This document shows positions 25,489 through 37,117 of a DNA stretch of 64,000 bases, piece by piece. Source of the DNA: Coffea arabica (taxonomy: Eukaryota; Streptophyta; Magnoliopsida; Gentianales; Rubiaceae); the NCBI RefSeq assembly GCF_036785885.1, contig NC_092316.1, forward strand, positions 51,469,001 through 51,533,000, written 5' to 3'. The position numbers were made by a program, and so were the translations under genes. A model generated the notes under the pieces. It made no database searches and was not told the DNA's origin. It was given only the letters and a program-made list of their open reading frames with translations. Positions within the stretch are counted from its first letter, which is position 1. Every line of letters starts with the position of its first letter.

Positions 25489-25860
25489 TGTCAAGCTGCT
25501 AAACCCAGGCTTTTAAGTGAATAAGGGCTCAATTTGGGCATTAGTCAGTTAAGTTCATCATATTAGCAAGACGATGTCGTTTAGGCACCACTTAAGCACT
25601 ATCATACGGTGTCGTTCCAATTAATGGACTTCAGGTAGTTAGTCCGTTGATCAGTTAGCTGTCAGGTTGTTAGAATTGGTTATAAAGTGGGTCCCACGCT
25701 GATGAATGTAACAATACGGATACTGAATTCATTTTCCTATTTCTGATTTCTTTTCTCTCTCTCTCTCTCTCTCCCTCTTTTGTTCTTCCCCAAACTCACT
25801 GATTCTTGAATCCATCAATCTAATTTCCATAATTCCAGAATTAGTCTTGAGTTCGTGACA
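25489..25860 (+). repeat. 3' LTR of the chromovirus
   Basis: 372 bp copy preceded by the purine tract 'aaggggaaagga'. Confidence 0.93.
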
Positions 25861-26429
25861 TACTGTATACTAGATGGTGGTCTATGATAGGAACTCTGAA
25901 GTAGGATTCACTTGTGGAGCCAGTTCTATTATGGGACGCTCTCTCCACACTGAATCATAGTCTGCAACAAAAAAAAGGTCTTAAGGCGAAGCCAAATTTT
26001 TTATGAATCACTATCCACTAGAGTGCGACCTAATATAGAAAGAAAATCTTTTGAAGCCTAAGCATTACGAATATCATATTCACTGACGATTTTATTGTTT
26101 TCACTCCAAGTTTCTTTTAGATACAAATGTCATTTTGCTAATCTGTACCATATTCATTGGCAAAATTTAATGCCGTCTTAAATCATTTTTGATTGATATT
26201 TATTTTTCTAATTTGGATTGCTGTTATTTGACTCTTGCCATTATTTGTGTTAAAATTTGAAAACTTTCAATATAGTTATAATCATATGGAAGCTTTATAA
26301 ATTCAATAGATCATCCGAATACTTGTTTAAAATAATATGATTTACTAACTTTATTTAATTTTCTTTATTACTAATAAACTACTAATAATTAACGTATTAA
26401 GTTTTTATATACTGTTAGTATAGAGGCTT

Positions 26430-27110
26430 TGTTTGGATTAACTATTTTTGGGGATATTTTAAAAATATTTTATTGTAGTAGTGTATTTGAAAAATTTTTA
26501 CCGTAGATATGTTTTTGGAGGGATTTTTAGAATATATTTTGGGGTAACTTTTAAAATTAAATTATTTTTATGGTACTTTTTAAAAATAAATACTACCACC
26601 CACAACCACCACCACCACCATCCCTACCCACCATCACCATCACCCCCTCCCTTCTCCTTTCTTCTCCCCCTCCCTCTTTCTCCTCGTTCTTCTCTTTCTC
26701 TCTTTCTATTCTCCTTCCCTTCCCTTCCTCCCACTCCCCTCCCCTCCCTTCTCGATCTGGTCGTGGCCAGATCATGACCAGAAAGTTGCAACATTTTGGT
26801 CGTAGTTTGGCCGCAACCAGAGGCCTCAATCTGGATCTAGTCTCAACTAGATTGAGGTGGAAGCGAAGGGGCCTGAGTGGTGGGAGGAAGGGAGGGGAGA
26901 AGGAAGAGGGAAGGGGTGGTGTCGGTGGTGGGTGGTGGTGGTGGTGGGTGATAGTGATATGTGAAAAATGTTATAGAAATTTTTTTTTAATTTTTTGTGT
27001 ATATTTGTGAGTTGCTTTTCATAGATTGCATAGATGATGTGTTTTTTTAATTAATTTTGTTTGTGTATTATTGTAATATTATATTTGCACAACTAGTTTT
27101 TGAAAAATAG
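26430..27110. mobile_element. Fold-back element with pyrimidine and purine arms
   Basis: The outer ends are of the 'gtttggatt' type with AT-rich arms. Inside, 26590-26755 is strongly pyrimidine-rich (CCACC and CCCTCC repeats). 26870-26955 is the complementary purine-rich stretch (GGTGG, GAGGGAAGG). They flank a core at about 26756-26860 that itself contains short inverted repeats (gatctggtc/gaccagatc type). Open frames here are low-complexity artefacts. Confidence 0.5.
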
Positions 27111-28125
27111 GCTAGAGTTTTTTATACCACCAGTTATAGATATATGTCATTTGTGTAAAATCTAAATTTCAAATTTGGAATTAAATGGTATGATATATAT
27201 CCAATACCGCACATGCATGTTTACTTAATTGCCCTAAGCATGACGTAAAATATTTCTTCTTTCATTTTGTTTGACACTAGCATTGTAAGGCAAATGGCTA
27301 GGTTTTTTGAGTTTGATTTCCAACTACACTACTAAGCAAGAATACATTCCTTAGATATTTGATTTAGAGATATATAACTTAATAATAATAATAATAATAA
27401 TAATTTTTCAATAACATTAAAATGCAATAGTTGAATACTAATCTAGCCAAATTGAATATTCAAATTGCATACATGTCAATTCTATGTCCCCTTGATTTGC
27501 TTCTATTCGGTCCTCAGAACTATTTGTAAACAAAAAGGTATAGTTGTGACTGGTAGTGTGTGTTTTCCTTTTTTTTTTTTTAGAGTGCATATGAATATAT
27601 TTTAGGACATTGTCACTTCTTTTGAGTGGACAAATATCATCACATAATCCAATTTTGTAAATAAAAAATATTAAAATTTTTAATTAAATATCGCATTTTA
27701 GATAGTAAAAAGAGGGGAAAATGTTATTAAGTAATGGAACTAGAATTATTAATGACTAAAATGTAGTAGAAGTTGTTAACTCACAAATAACTTAACATTT
27801 GACACATATATAAAAGATAGAGATGCATAGAAGGGTAAACTTGACCCCTTTAATTTAGATGTTTCTTGAATGGAGTGGGAATAGGCTTTCTCTAGATTTT
27901 TGTGAGGAATAAGATTCCAAAAAACAGTTGGAATAGACTGTGTAGGAGGGTAAACTTGATGTTCTAGATTGCTTTATTTTTTTTCCCTGGATTTTGCATT
28001 TTTAAATCAAAAGCCACAAATGACTTGTTTTTTGAAGTTTCATTTTTGCACAGTAGATCTAAGCACTATGATAAATATAGACACTAAGATGCCAACGTGT
28101 GTAATACAATAAATTTTGTCACTCA
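27111..28125. other. AT-rich intergenic sequence
   Basis: No gene seen. Contains an (AAT)n microsatellite at about 27382-27405. This stretch has no partner in the left arm. Confidence 0.5.
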
Positions 28126-28539
28126 TTGAAGGTTGTGTCATGATTGTATCTTGCCATTTATCTGTCAATTAGAAAGGGTCATTGTTTTCAAAATCAGACT
28201 AGATAGGCCAGTTCAATTGGTGGAACTGGGAATTCGCTGCCAATATGCTACTCATCTAGACATGCTGTGCATATTTTGCCAACCAACCCTAACTTCTCTT
28301 TGTGCTTCTTTACTAAGTCCGCAGCTTAAGTTTACCTTAGCAACAAACCTTACTTAGCCCTTAATGGCCTTCAGAAAACAAGTTAGTTGCAGCTGAGCTG
28401 CCTTACTCTGAGAAGTAAAGAAGGGTCATAATCCTCTTTGTAAACCAGTGGGCTACTCAGAGCACGATCTACGGGTAGTAACAAGAAAACTAGGGTGCTC
28501 ACGGTACAGTCGGGCAACGCGCCATTCTTAATTTTTTTT

Positions 28540-28990
28540 GGGGGGGTTTTTTTAATGCTTTTTTTTTTTAACTTTTTGTTGATGTGAATTTGATACTCAT
28601 ATATATTCTAGGATTCATATTTTACCTTCAAAATAATTTGGATAAGTGTACTTGTTCTTATGATTTTTTTTCTAATTTAAATTACAATCTTAATTAGTTT
28701 TTATATTGTCATATAAGTCTTGTTGATTTATATAAACTCACTAAATTTTTATTTAAAATTCAGACATGCATTAGGATATATAAAATTAAAAGATGGGTTA
28801 ATCTTTTTCTTAACCTTCCCATCCCTTCCAACATCCTTCCTACCTTTAACTACCAATTACAGGATTTGAACTCTGAACTTGATAGTGGAGAAAATTCTAA
28901 AAACCATTCCTTGACCACTAAATATAAGTTAATCTTGTATACACTAGCTAGATATCTGCATGCCAAAAAAACAATTGATGTTCAAATTTA
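28540..28990 (+). repeat. Three-copy dispersed repeat, copy B
   Basis: Palindrome partner of copy A, shortened. It starts around 'gaatttgatactcatatata' and ends near 'gctagatatctgcatgcc'. Confidence 0.6.
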
Positions 28991-29900
28991 GTTTAGAATT
29001 AGGTAGCACGCATTCATATCTATGAGAATATACATTATTGGTGTATGTAAGATTAATCTTTCATTTAGTTTTTTCAGACCACACCCACAAGTGGATCCAA
29101 AAATTTTGACTATGCATTCATTAATCCAATTTCAAATCAATTCTATCTAGCCGTGAATTGTATCTTGAAATTGTTAGCTTAAATAAATGGAAAGAGTTTT
29201 TAACAATTTAGGACGCATGGTCCAAAGAGCTTTGACCATATAAGCTATTAGTCGTATTAGCATTTGGTCATTATTAAAATAAACTATTGAAAACAATATA
29301 CCATATATAAGCTTTTGGTCATTATTAAACTATTGAAAGTAAGATACCATATATTATACATGTATCACACAGACTAGCACACATTAAGCAAAAAAAAGTC
29401 ACAAATAATTAATCACTTCTGCCATTCCTTATCTCTCCCTCCTTTCCTAGAAATTTCACATAAGAAATAGGAAAATATCCTTTATTTTCTTGTTTCAACT
29501 AATGCAAATCCATTTTTCATACAAGTAAAATTTACCAAAGAAATACATCATAATTCCTCGGGGAAAAAAAAATTTCCCTAACAAAAAGACAAAATTTTGT
29601 TTACTAACAAAATGTTTCACTTATCCTTGCCATTCGTTTCTTTGTACAAGGAATTCAGGACCATTTACACTTCTGTCTATGTGTAATGCCCATCTACAAG
29701 TGCGTGTGATCTCAAGCAAAAGAAGCTGCCTCAAAACAATGACCCGTGTAAGCCAAAAATGAGCTAAGTGAACACTGAAACCGACGCAAAACAGTGACGT
29801 GGAAGGAAAGAGAGCTAAGTGAACGCTGAAGAGTGAAGAAGGAAAGATAGCTTGCAATGCTACTCTTTACTCTCGTGTGCTGATCCATCGATCAAGTGAG
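28991..29900. other. Intergenic, no feature recognised
   Basis: AT-rich with no credible coding sequence. The 29621-29857 minus-strand open frame has no recognisable motif. Confidence 0.4.
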
Positions 29901-29929
29901 CTGATCACCGCGCGCCTTTGGTGCTATAA

Positions 29930-31690
29930 GACAAACTTGTTCAATAGTGGCTGTAACCTCCACCACTATGTAGCTTTGCAAAAACTTCTCCGTCGGCAAA
30001 AATACAATCTCACCATCTCTTCATTTTCTCACAATGCTGATGCTGCTTTAGCCCCTTTTCTCTCGAAACAATTCCAAGAAGTTCATTGTACAGTCCGTTT
30101 CGATTTCTGCATCTATTTCTGTTTTTTTGTTTTGGCATGCAAGGCATAAATGATACAATACAATACAAACCATATTTTTTCCCTTTGGTTTCAGGATAAT
30201 CTGGTGGATCTTGGTTGAATCTGTTCAGGACATTTTGTTTTTCTAGGGAATTTTGTAAGTTTTGGTGCTAATATTTGGTGATCATTCTTAATTTTGGTGT
30301 TTTTTAGACTGATTGTTAAGCATTGTGTTTTGTTTTGAGACTACTTTTTGGGGTTGGGAAGCATTCTATGCCAAACTTGTACTAACTCTGTTTTGTACAG
30401 ATTTTTTTTTTTTTTTTTTTGTTTCAGGAATCTGGGCGGCTCTTGATTGAATCTGTCCAGAATCCTTCTGTTTTTCTTGGGAATTTTGTAAGTGTTGGTG
30501 CTAATTTGTGGTGATGTTTCTATTTCTTTTGAGTGTATGTTAGGCATTATGGCTTTGTATTGGGACCATCTTTTGGGGGTTGAAAGACCATTCTGTGCTA
30601 AAATTGTGCCGTCTCTTTCTTTATTTTGTTTTGATTCTAAGGTTACTATGCGGGTCTCACTATTGTTGTCGATTTGGTTATTCATTGGTAAATATTTGTG
30701 CAATTTGGGATCCATTTTCAGTTGCTTGCTCTTGATTTTCATAGGTTCAGTGATTTTGGGATACTGATCCATTTCTGTAGTTGATCCAATAGATTAATTG
30801 ATTGCTGTGTGGTTGGTCTATGATTTAGCATGAATAAGTTTTTGCAGTCTTCTTAGTGTTGGCAGACGTGTAAGGGGCTTTTGAAGTTTTCGGATTTTTT
30901 GTTATTGTTTTTAATTTTTTCTTTAGGATGGGTAAGCAAGAATTTTAAAACCGTCATTATGACGCCATGGCACAATGAAAGAGGTTTAAATCTTTAGTAT
31001 CGTCGAGTGGAGTACATCTTTTTTGGATTTCTTGTTTTTTTTTTTTACTTTTTTTTGAGATGCAAGTTTCTTTAAGGCACATAAATGAGGGTTTTGAAAT
31101 TTGCATTATGCCACCATGGTGTGCAAACGAGGATTTCAAAATCACCATTATGGCGCCATGGCATGACGAGAGAAGTTTGGATCTTTACTATCATCGAGTT
31201 TGCAATTAGCTACTACAATATATCTGTCTATATTGTGAATTATAGGAACATGTTTTTGGAAATGACATGCTATATTGTAGCGGCCAATTTTTTTACTATT
31301 GCTTTTAATCCTTTGTCTATCTTTAGTCAATTTCATTGTGCGTGCTGCTGCCTTTATTTATATATTCCCAAAAGTAATATTTTCACAAAAAAATGCATTT
31401 ATGAATATATTTTTGAAGGAAATCTTTTCATGAAATTGCATTGAAGAGCACATTTTTTGAAGCAAATCTTTTCATGAATGTATCTTCAAAGTCATTGACT
31501 TTCCACTTTTGAACACAACAATATTGTTGACAATGTTGTAATATGTAATTTACATTCCTTCTATTGGCTAATCAGTGTTTTGGTAGTAAAGACTTGCATA
31601 TTCCCTAGAGCTGAAATTGCATATTGTTAGTTTTTTTTTTTTTTTAAATGGGAGGTTTTCTTTAAGGCGGGCAATATTGTTATGGTAGCA
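29930..31690 (+). other. Leader-like right-arm copy of the SUVH-like gene's upstream region
   Basis: Mirror of the left arm 4260-2560. The leader-like block ending 'cttgggaattttgtaagt' occurs twice (about 30190-30260 and 30420-30500), the second after a long T-tract ending in cag. Downstream, an 'aaaatcaccattatggcgccatggca'-like segment is repeated at about 30940 and 31130. Unlike on the left, no SUVH-like coding sequence follows. Confidence 0.45.
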
Positions 31691-31800
31691 TTTAATTTCT
31701 AATTAATACTAAAATTTGACTGTAGATGATCTCAATTGATGGCAGTTTCAAAAGCCTTCCTTCACTGTAAATATCAAAATGATATGGAACTCTACACTTA

Positions 31801-32087
31801 GGGTGCATTTAATAAAACTGAAGTCTGAAAACTTAAGTGTGAAATCTGAAGTCTGAATCCAATAAATTATTGAATTATTAAATATTAAATCTAATACATT
31901 TAAGTGCATATTACATTCAGTGATAAGTAAATAGCTTATCACTTAATTTTGGGAGCAAGTTTTGCATTGAAAATTCAATGCTATTTAATTAATTTAGATG
32001 TTCAATCTTTGGTTATCAAACGGTCTGAATATGTCAAGATCTAATTCTATTAAATTTAAGTGTTAAATTGGATTATCAAACAAGACT
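31801..32087. mobile_element. Tourist-like MITE, copy 2
   Basis: 287 bp, flanked by TTA at 31798-31800 and 32088-32090. Same interior as copy 1. It marks the outer edge of the right palindrome arm. Confidence 0.8.
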
Positions 32088-32090
32088 TTA

Positions 32091-33149
32091 GTCCTATTAG
32101 TAATAACTCGTGTGCTTTGTACCTAAATATATTTTCTCAAGGTATAAAACTTTTAATATATTAGATTTCTATGCAAAACTTTGATTATTGGCATAATATA
32201 AATTAAGAAACTATATAATGAACAAAATTAAGTAATTGGTAATTGTACAAAATGTTTATTGAGTACAAAATTATTAAAAGTTTATTGTGCATTCTATAGT
32301 TAGAAAAACTCTGAAGATGGAATAGTCCATATTTTTACAACTAAGTTGTTGGTATAACAATGACTAAGAAACCATATAATAAACAACATTAAGCAATTGC
32401 TAGTTGTACAAAACATTTACTATATACAAAGCAATTAAAAGTTTATTGAACTCTGACCATGGAAGATTATCATATCTAAACTAAATTGTTGCATATTTTG
32501 CTTGGATTGTGACAGTAAGAAGAGAAAATTTTCTATGTTGTATCAAACCAGTGTATACAACAAAATCTAAGCAAAATACATACTGATACATTATGATTTG
32601 GTTACAACAAATTTTTTTCAATTTCAATAGTTGTACATCTTTTCTTTTATATTTCTACAATTATCAATATTTTTTTGAAATTTTCTTAGTCAATATTACA
32701 TAATATAGTGAATTTAATCATCAATTTAACCTTTTGTTTTCTCATTAACTGCTTAAAACCTTTTGCCTTCTTATTTATCATAATTTTCTTCTGAACAATA
32801 TGTATATAAAATATAGTTAGCTTTAATTATTATGCACAAGAATATAATAATTGGAGATAATTTTAACACATACAATAATAGGATATGAAGAAAATGATTA
32901 GTGAATATAGTTGTAAATGGGCAGTTTTTAATTTAATTATCAACATTTTTTAGATGTAATTTATTGGAACTTTTCATTTTTTTAATTAGTGTCATGATTG
33001 AAATGCAATAGGTTTAATTAAAAGATATGAGGGTAATTTAGGTATAACAAAAAATAAGATCAAAATGTTCTTACACGTGCCTACATTCTCTACCACCAAG
33101 ACTTATCATACTTATTGTCAAAATTCATCATACTTTCTATATAGTAATG
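32091..33149. other. AT-rich intergenic sequence
   Basis: No gene recognised. Two related segments (about 32190-32300 and 32350-32450, 'ataatgaacaaaattaagtaattg'-like) suggest an old local duplication. Confidence 0.4.
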
Positions 33150-33157
33150 ATAACGAT

Positions 33158-33946
33158 TAGATGTATCAAAATGGGTGATTTGGACGGATTTGGGTTAGGT
33201 AAAATGGGTAACGGGTATAAGTGAGTCAACCCATTTAATTAAATGGATATAAGTAGGTAAGTCAAACAATGAATTGGGTAACCCAATTACCCATTTATAA
33301 CCCATTTATTTTAATTTTTTGTAAACTCATTTAAATTCATTTTTGCAAACTAAGTTATCAATTTATAACGCTCTTTGTACCCATTATTAGTTTTAAATAT
33401 TTACTTATAATGCTTAATAAGCTTAATTACTAATTTTTGTTCCATTTATACTCTATGTCGCAAAATTAAATATTATTTAATAATTGAATAATAAGAATAA
33501 AAAAAATTTGAACTAAGTACTATAAAAGTTAATATAAAAATTTAATCCAAAAATTTTGAACCCCTAATATTGTTTTTCATATATAAATTTAAAATTTTAT
33601 TTTAGAAAGATAAGAAAAGAGGCTAAAACTTATCATAAATTGGTAATGCTAAAAAATGAGCAAGTTAACAAACTAAGAGAAAATAAAATAATAAGATAAA
33701 ACCAACAAATAATAATAATAATGAAATAAAAGTAGTTAACATCATGATAAAATGAAAATTTTGGAAAAAAAAAAAAAAGAGGTGGGGGAAGAGAAGAAAC
33801 TTGGGGGAAGAGAATTCTAAATGGATTAATTGGGTTTGATGGGTAACCCATTTATATACATATATAAAAATTTAAGATACCTATACCCATCTATTCATGG
33901 GCGGGTATAGGTAAATTTAGTTAAGTGGGTTGGTTTGCCACCTATA
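33158..33946. mobile_element. hAT-type MITE, 789 bp
   Basis: Flanked by perfect 8-bp target duplications ATAACGAT (33150-33157 and 33947-33954). The ends TAGATGTATCAAAATGGG and, inverted, TATAGGTGGCAAACC pair. The interior is full of 'acccattt'/'aaatgggt' motifs on both sides. 8-bp duplications are the hAT signature. Confidence 0.8.
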
Positions 33947-34319
33947 ATAACGATAAAGGATTAGGAAAGAGATAAAGATGTTAGTGATGGACAAAAAATA
34001 TTTTACTAACTGATTGACATGGTTAAGAGTAGTAAAAAGTTCTAACTATTTCGTTCTCTTGTTCTAAAGTTTGCAAAAGTCACTTTGTTGTGGTTTTTTT
34101 TTTTTTTTTTCTCAGCTTGACATCGATAATTTACCATTTTCTCAAATCTGCACCTAAATTATAAAAATCCACCCAATTTGCCATCTGCCCTTCCATTTTT
34201 CTCAACTCAGCATCTAGAGTATGAATATCAAGCCATTTTGCAATCTTTATTCATGTTCTGAAACCAATTAATTAGATGACTCCTTCGATAATCCCTCAAG
34301 TTAGATTTTAAAGGAGGGC

Positions 34320-34900
34320 TACCTCTTAGCAGAAGAGTCCGCTGCACTTCCTTCTCTTCCTAGGAAGCAGTGTCGAGTTCCACCAAATCTTCAATTTATT
34401 GAATTTAACAAATAGGGATTTAGTTAAGGTATGATTATATGGGTGGCTATTGACCAATTAATAAAACCTAGTCAGAACTGGTAGAAAATCGGAAAAAATT
34501 GGGCTTCTTTATTTTTTTAATCTATAATGGGTTTTTTTTTTTTACCTTTTTAACTTTCCTTTAATTTTTGTAGACTTGAATTTGATACTCAAAACTTTTC
34601 TAAGATTTGTTTTTGACCTTCGAAATAATTTGGACAAGTGTACATGTTCTCATGAATTTTTTTCTAATTTAAATTACGACCGTAATCTTTTTTTTTTTTA
34701 CCCTCCCATCCCTCCCCACACCTTTTTTACCCAAGATTGTAAGGCACAGAATTCGAATATTGAATTCAGCATTGGGGAAGACTCAATCTAGCAGTGCGAA
34801 AGACTGTAAGAGTTCTCTTCTGACTACTCAATATAGGTTAATGTTGTATACAATAATAGTATATACACCAGCTAAATATGTATGTGGCACATATGTTAAA
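34320..34900 (+). repeat. Three-copy dispersed repeat, copy C
   Basis: Matches the reverse complement of copy A over nearly its full length. It ends directly before the tRNA array. Confidence 0.65.
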
Positions 34901-35197
34901 AAAGCTAAGGAAGAGCCAACAAATATTAAAAAAAAAAAACATTGGAATATGTCTTACCAGAAAATAAGCAAATTGTCAATTGTGTAGCTAGTAGCTACCT
35001 TATTTATATAAAGTGCTTTCTCAAAAACATTTCTGGCTTTCTGGCTTTAGAAGGAGAGTAGTTTGAGAGACCAAAATCAACAACTTTTGAATATATCTTA
35101 GTAGAAAATAAGCAAATTACCAATTGTGTACCTAGTAGCTACCTTATTTTTATGAAATGTTTTCTCAAAAAGATTTACGACTTTAAAAGGAAAGTAA

Positions 35198-36149
35198 GTG
35201 CCTGTTTGATAACATAAAAAAGTGCTGAAACTGAATTCATTCAGACATTCAGATGTTGTGGGTGTTTGCTAAATAAAAATTCACCTGCTGAACTTATTAA
35301 GTGGTGCTGAATTTGTATGTATTTTTTTCAGCACAAGAATCGTAGCTGAATGCTTAATTTGATAAGAGTCAAGAGATTTACTTCAACTACTTTATCTTAT
35401 CTACCAAATATATCCCTGTTTGTTAATTACATTCAAAATCCTTATTTAATTAAACAACCTAATATTCTCTATTCAAAATCCTTATTTAATTAAACAAAAC
35501 AACCTGATATTCTCTATTCAAAAATTTTTTTTAACAATAATATTTTTTTGCAGTAATTTTCATCCACAAACATTTATATTTTGATATTTTTTTTGTGCAG
35601 ATAAATATTATTTATGTGATGCAGCTTATCCACACACACGTGGCTTTATGACACCATATCGAAATATTAGATATTGGTTGTCTGATTTTCGAAATGCTTC
35701 TCGTCCAAGATCAAAAGAAGAACGCTTTAAACCAAGCACATGCAAGATTGAGAAATGTAATTGAACGTGCTTTTGGAGTATTAAAAACTCGTTTTTCCAT
35801 TCTCAAAACGATGAAAACCATACCCTTTTCCCACACAAAGAAACATTGTCATTGTATGCATTGCTCTTCACAATCATTGTCATTTTCATACCTAACAATT
35901 TTAAATTAATTAAATCATAGGTTCTATTTCCTTTTTGGATTAAAAGATAGAAGGACAAAATTGTACAATTTAGCTTATTAAGCATTAAGTTATGAATATT
36001 TATCAAACAGTATAAATAGATTCAGCATTAAGATTCAGACATTCATATATCTCTTTTCAGTGCTTAAAATTCAGCAAATTAATTATTTCAGTATTCAGAA
36101 TTCAGAGTTCAGAGTTCAGAATTCAGATTCAGTGTTATCAAACGGAGCC
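35198..36149 (+). mobile_element. PIF/Harbinger derivative, 952 bp, inside tRNA unit 1
   Basis: Flanked by TAA on both sides (35195-35197 and 36150-36152). The ends GTGCCTGTTTGATAAC and, inverted, GGCTCCGTTTGATAAC pair. The interior is a deleted transposase: about 35600-35740 encodes YYLCDAAYPHTRGFMTPYR, and after a frame change 35715-35790 encodes NVIERAFGVLKTRF. Both are typical of the HARBI1-like DDE nuclease. Only the C-terminal catalytic part remains, with no upstream transposase and no Myb-like partner. It split the 'aaagta|gcttgag' sequence that is continuous in the other units, so it is younger than the array. Confidence 0.85.
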
Positions 36150-36198
36150 TAACTTGATAAATTTAAAATTTAAAATTTAAAATTAAAATAGAAAGCAA

Positions 36199-36271
36199 TG
36201 GAGATGCGGGGTATCGATCCCCGTACCTCTCACATGCTAAGCGAGCGCTCTACCATCTGAGCTACATCCCC
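36199..36271 (-). tRNA. tRNA-Ala (AGC), copy 1
   Basis: 73 nt that fold as a standard cloverleaf, with loop TTAGCAT giving anticodon AGC. A G-U pair replaces G-C in the anticodon stem. The downstream T-run is weak (TTT, then TTTT), so termination may be less efficient than in copies 2-6. Confidence 0.93.
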
Positions 36272-37044
36272 AAGTGATGGATATCATAATTTAGTAGTGT
36301 TTTTGGGCCATTTCTTTTTATTTATTGTTAATTTTAATACCAAAAAATAGAAAACAAAGATCAGCAAAAATATTGGATTACATATAAAATTAACTCGTCA
36401 AAAATATCACTAGTTCGACATTTAGTTATAATAGAAATCTAGAGCCAATAGTGGTAGTTTTACAGTTTTATTGGCGAAAAATTTTAAAAAAGGAATAAGA
36501 AGGAAAAAGAATGAAAAAATAATTTTAAAATTCATTCTAAGTATAAGCATACCAAATAAGAGAATTTCATTAAAATATTTAAGGGTAAAATTGCCATTTT
36601 AAATGGTAAGGGAGGTATGTGTAATTTTTCAAATCTCAAGAGAACTCAGTGAAATTGTTAGAAATCTCAGGGGAGGTTTTTGAAATTATTCCTAAAAGGA
36701 AAGTAGTTTGAGAAATTTAAAATTAAAAATTAAAAAAAAAAAAGCAATGGAGATGCAGGGTATGAAAGGAAAATAAGCAAATTGTCAATTATGTAGTTAG
36801 CAACTACCTTATTTATATAAATTGCTTTCTCAAACAGATTTATGGCTTTAGAAGGAGAGTAGTTTGAGAGACCAAAATCAACAACTTTTGAATATATCTT
36901 AGTAGAAAATAAGCAAATTACCAATTGTGTACCTAGTAGCTACCTTATTTTTATGAAATGTTTTCTCCAAAAGATTTACGACTTTAAAAGGAAAGTAGCT
37001 TGAGAAATTTAAAATGTAAAATTTAAAATTAAAACAAAAAGCAA

Positions 37045-37117
37045 TGGAGATGCGGGGTATCGATCCCCATACCTCTCGCATGCTAAGCGAGCGCTCTACC
37101 ATCTGAGCTACATCCCC
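37045..37117 (-). tRNA. tRNA-Ala (AGC), copy 2
   Basis: 73 nt. One T-stem pair is U-G in place of C-G. A TTTTT polymerase III terminator follows within about 6 nt. Shares its variant with copy 3. Confidence 0.95.

Larger units (their letters stand above)
20439..25860 (+). mobile_element. Ty3/Gypsy chromovirus, 5.4 kb, Reina-like size (fossil)
   Basis: LTRs at 20439-20810 and 25489-25860 (372 bp each), an initiator-Met-tRNA-type primer site 'tggtatcagagca' at 20814, a purine tract before the 3' LTR, and perfect target duplications TACTG at 20434-20438 and 25861-25865. Parts: gag with a CCHC zinc knuckle, protease, reverse transcriptase, RNase H, integrase and a C-terminal chromodomain. The chromodomain defines a chromovirus; the short LTRs and total size fit Reina, an inference from size only. 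The LTRs differ at about ten sites (2-3%), so it is roughly as young as the Tat element. It has about three or four breaks. It sits inside the right palindrome arm. Confidence 0.92.
19950..31700 (-). repeat. Right arm of giant imperfect palindrome
   Basis: Mirror partner of the left arm. It lacks the SUVH-like coding part and is interrupted by a chromovirus (20439-25860). It also has extra DNA at about 26400-28120 and 29000-29900 with no partner on the left. Confidence 0.8.

Noticed and set aside
26481-27010. Open frames rich in His, Pro and Ser (plus) or Arg, Glu and Gly (minus)
   Set aside because: They only translate the pyrimidine/purine fold-back tracts; low complexity on both strands.
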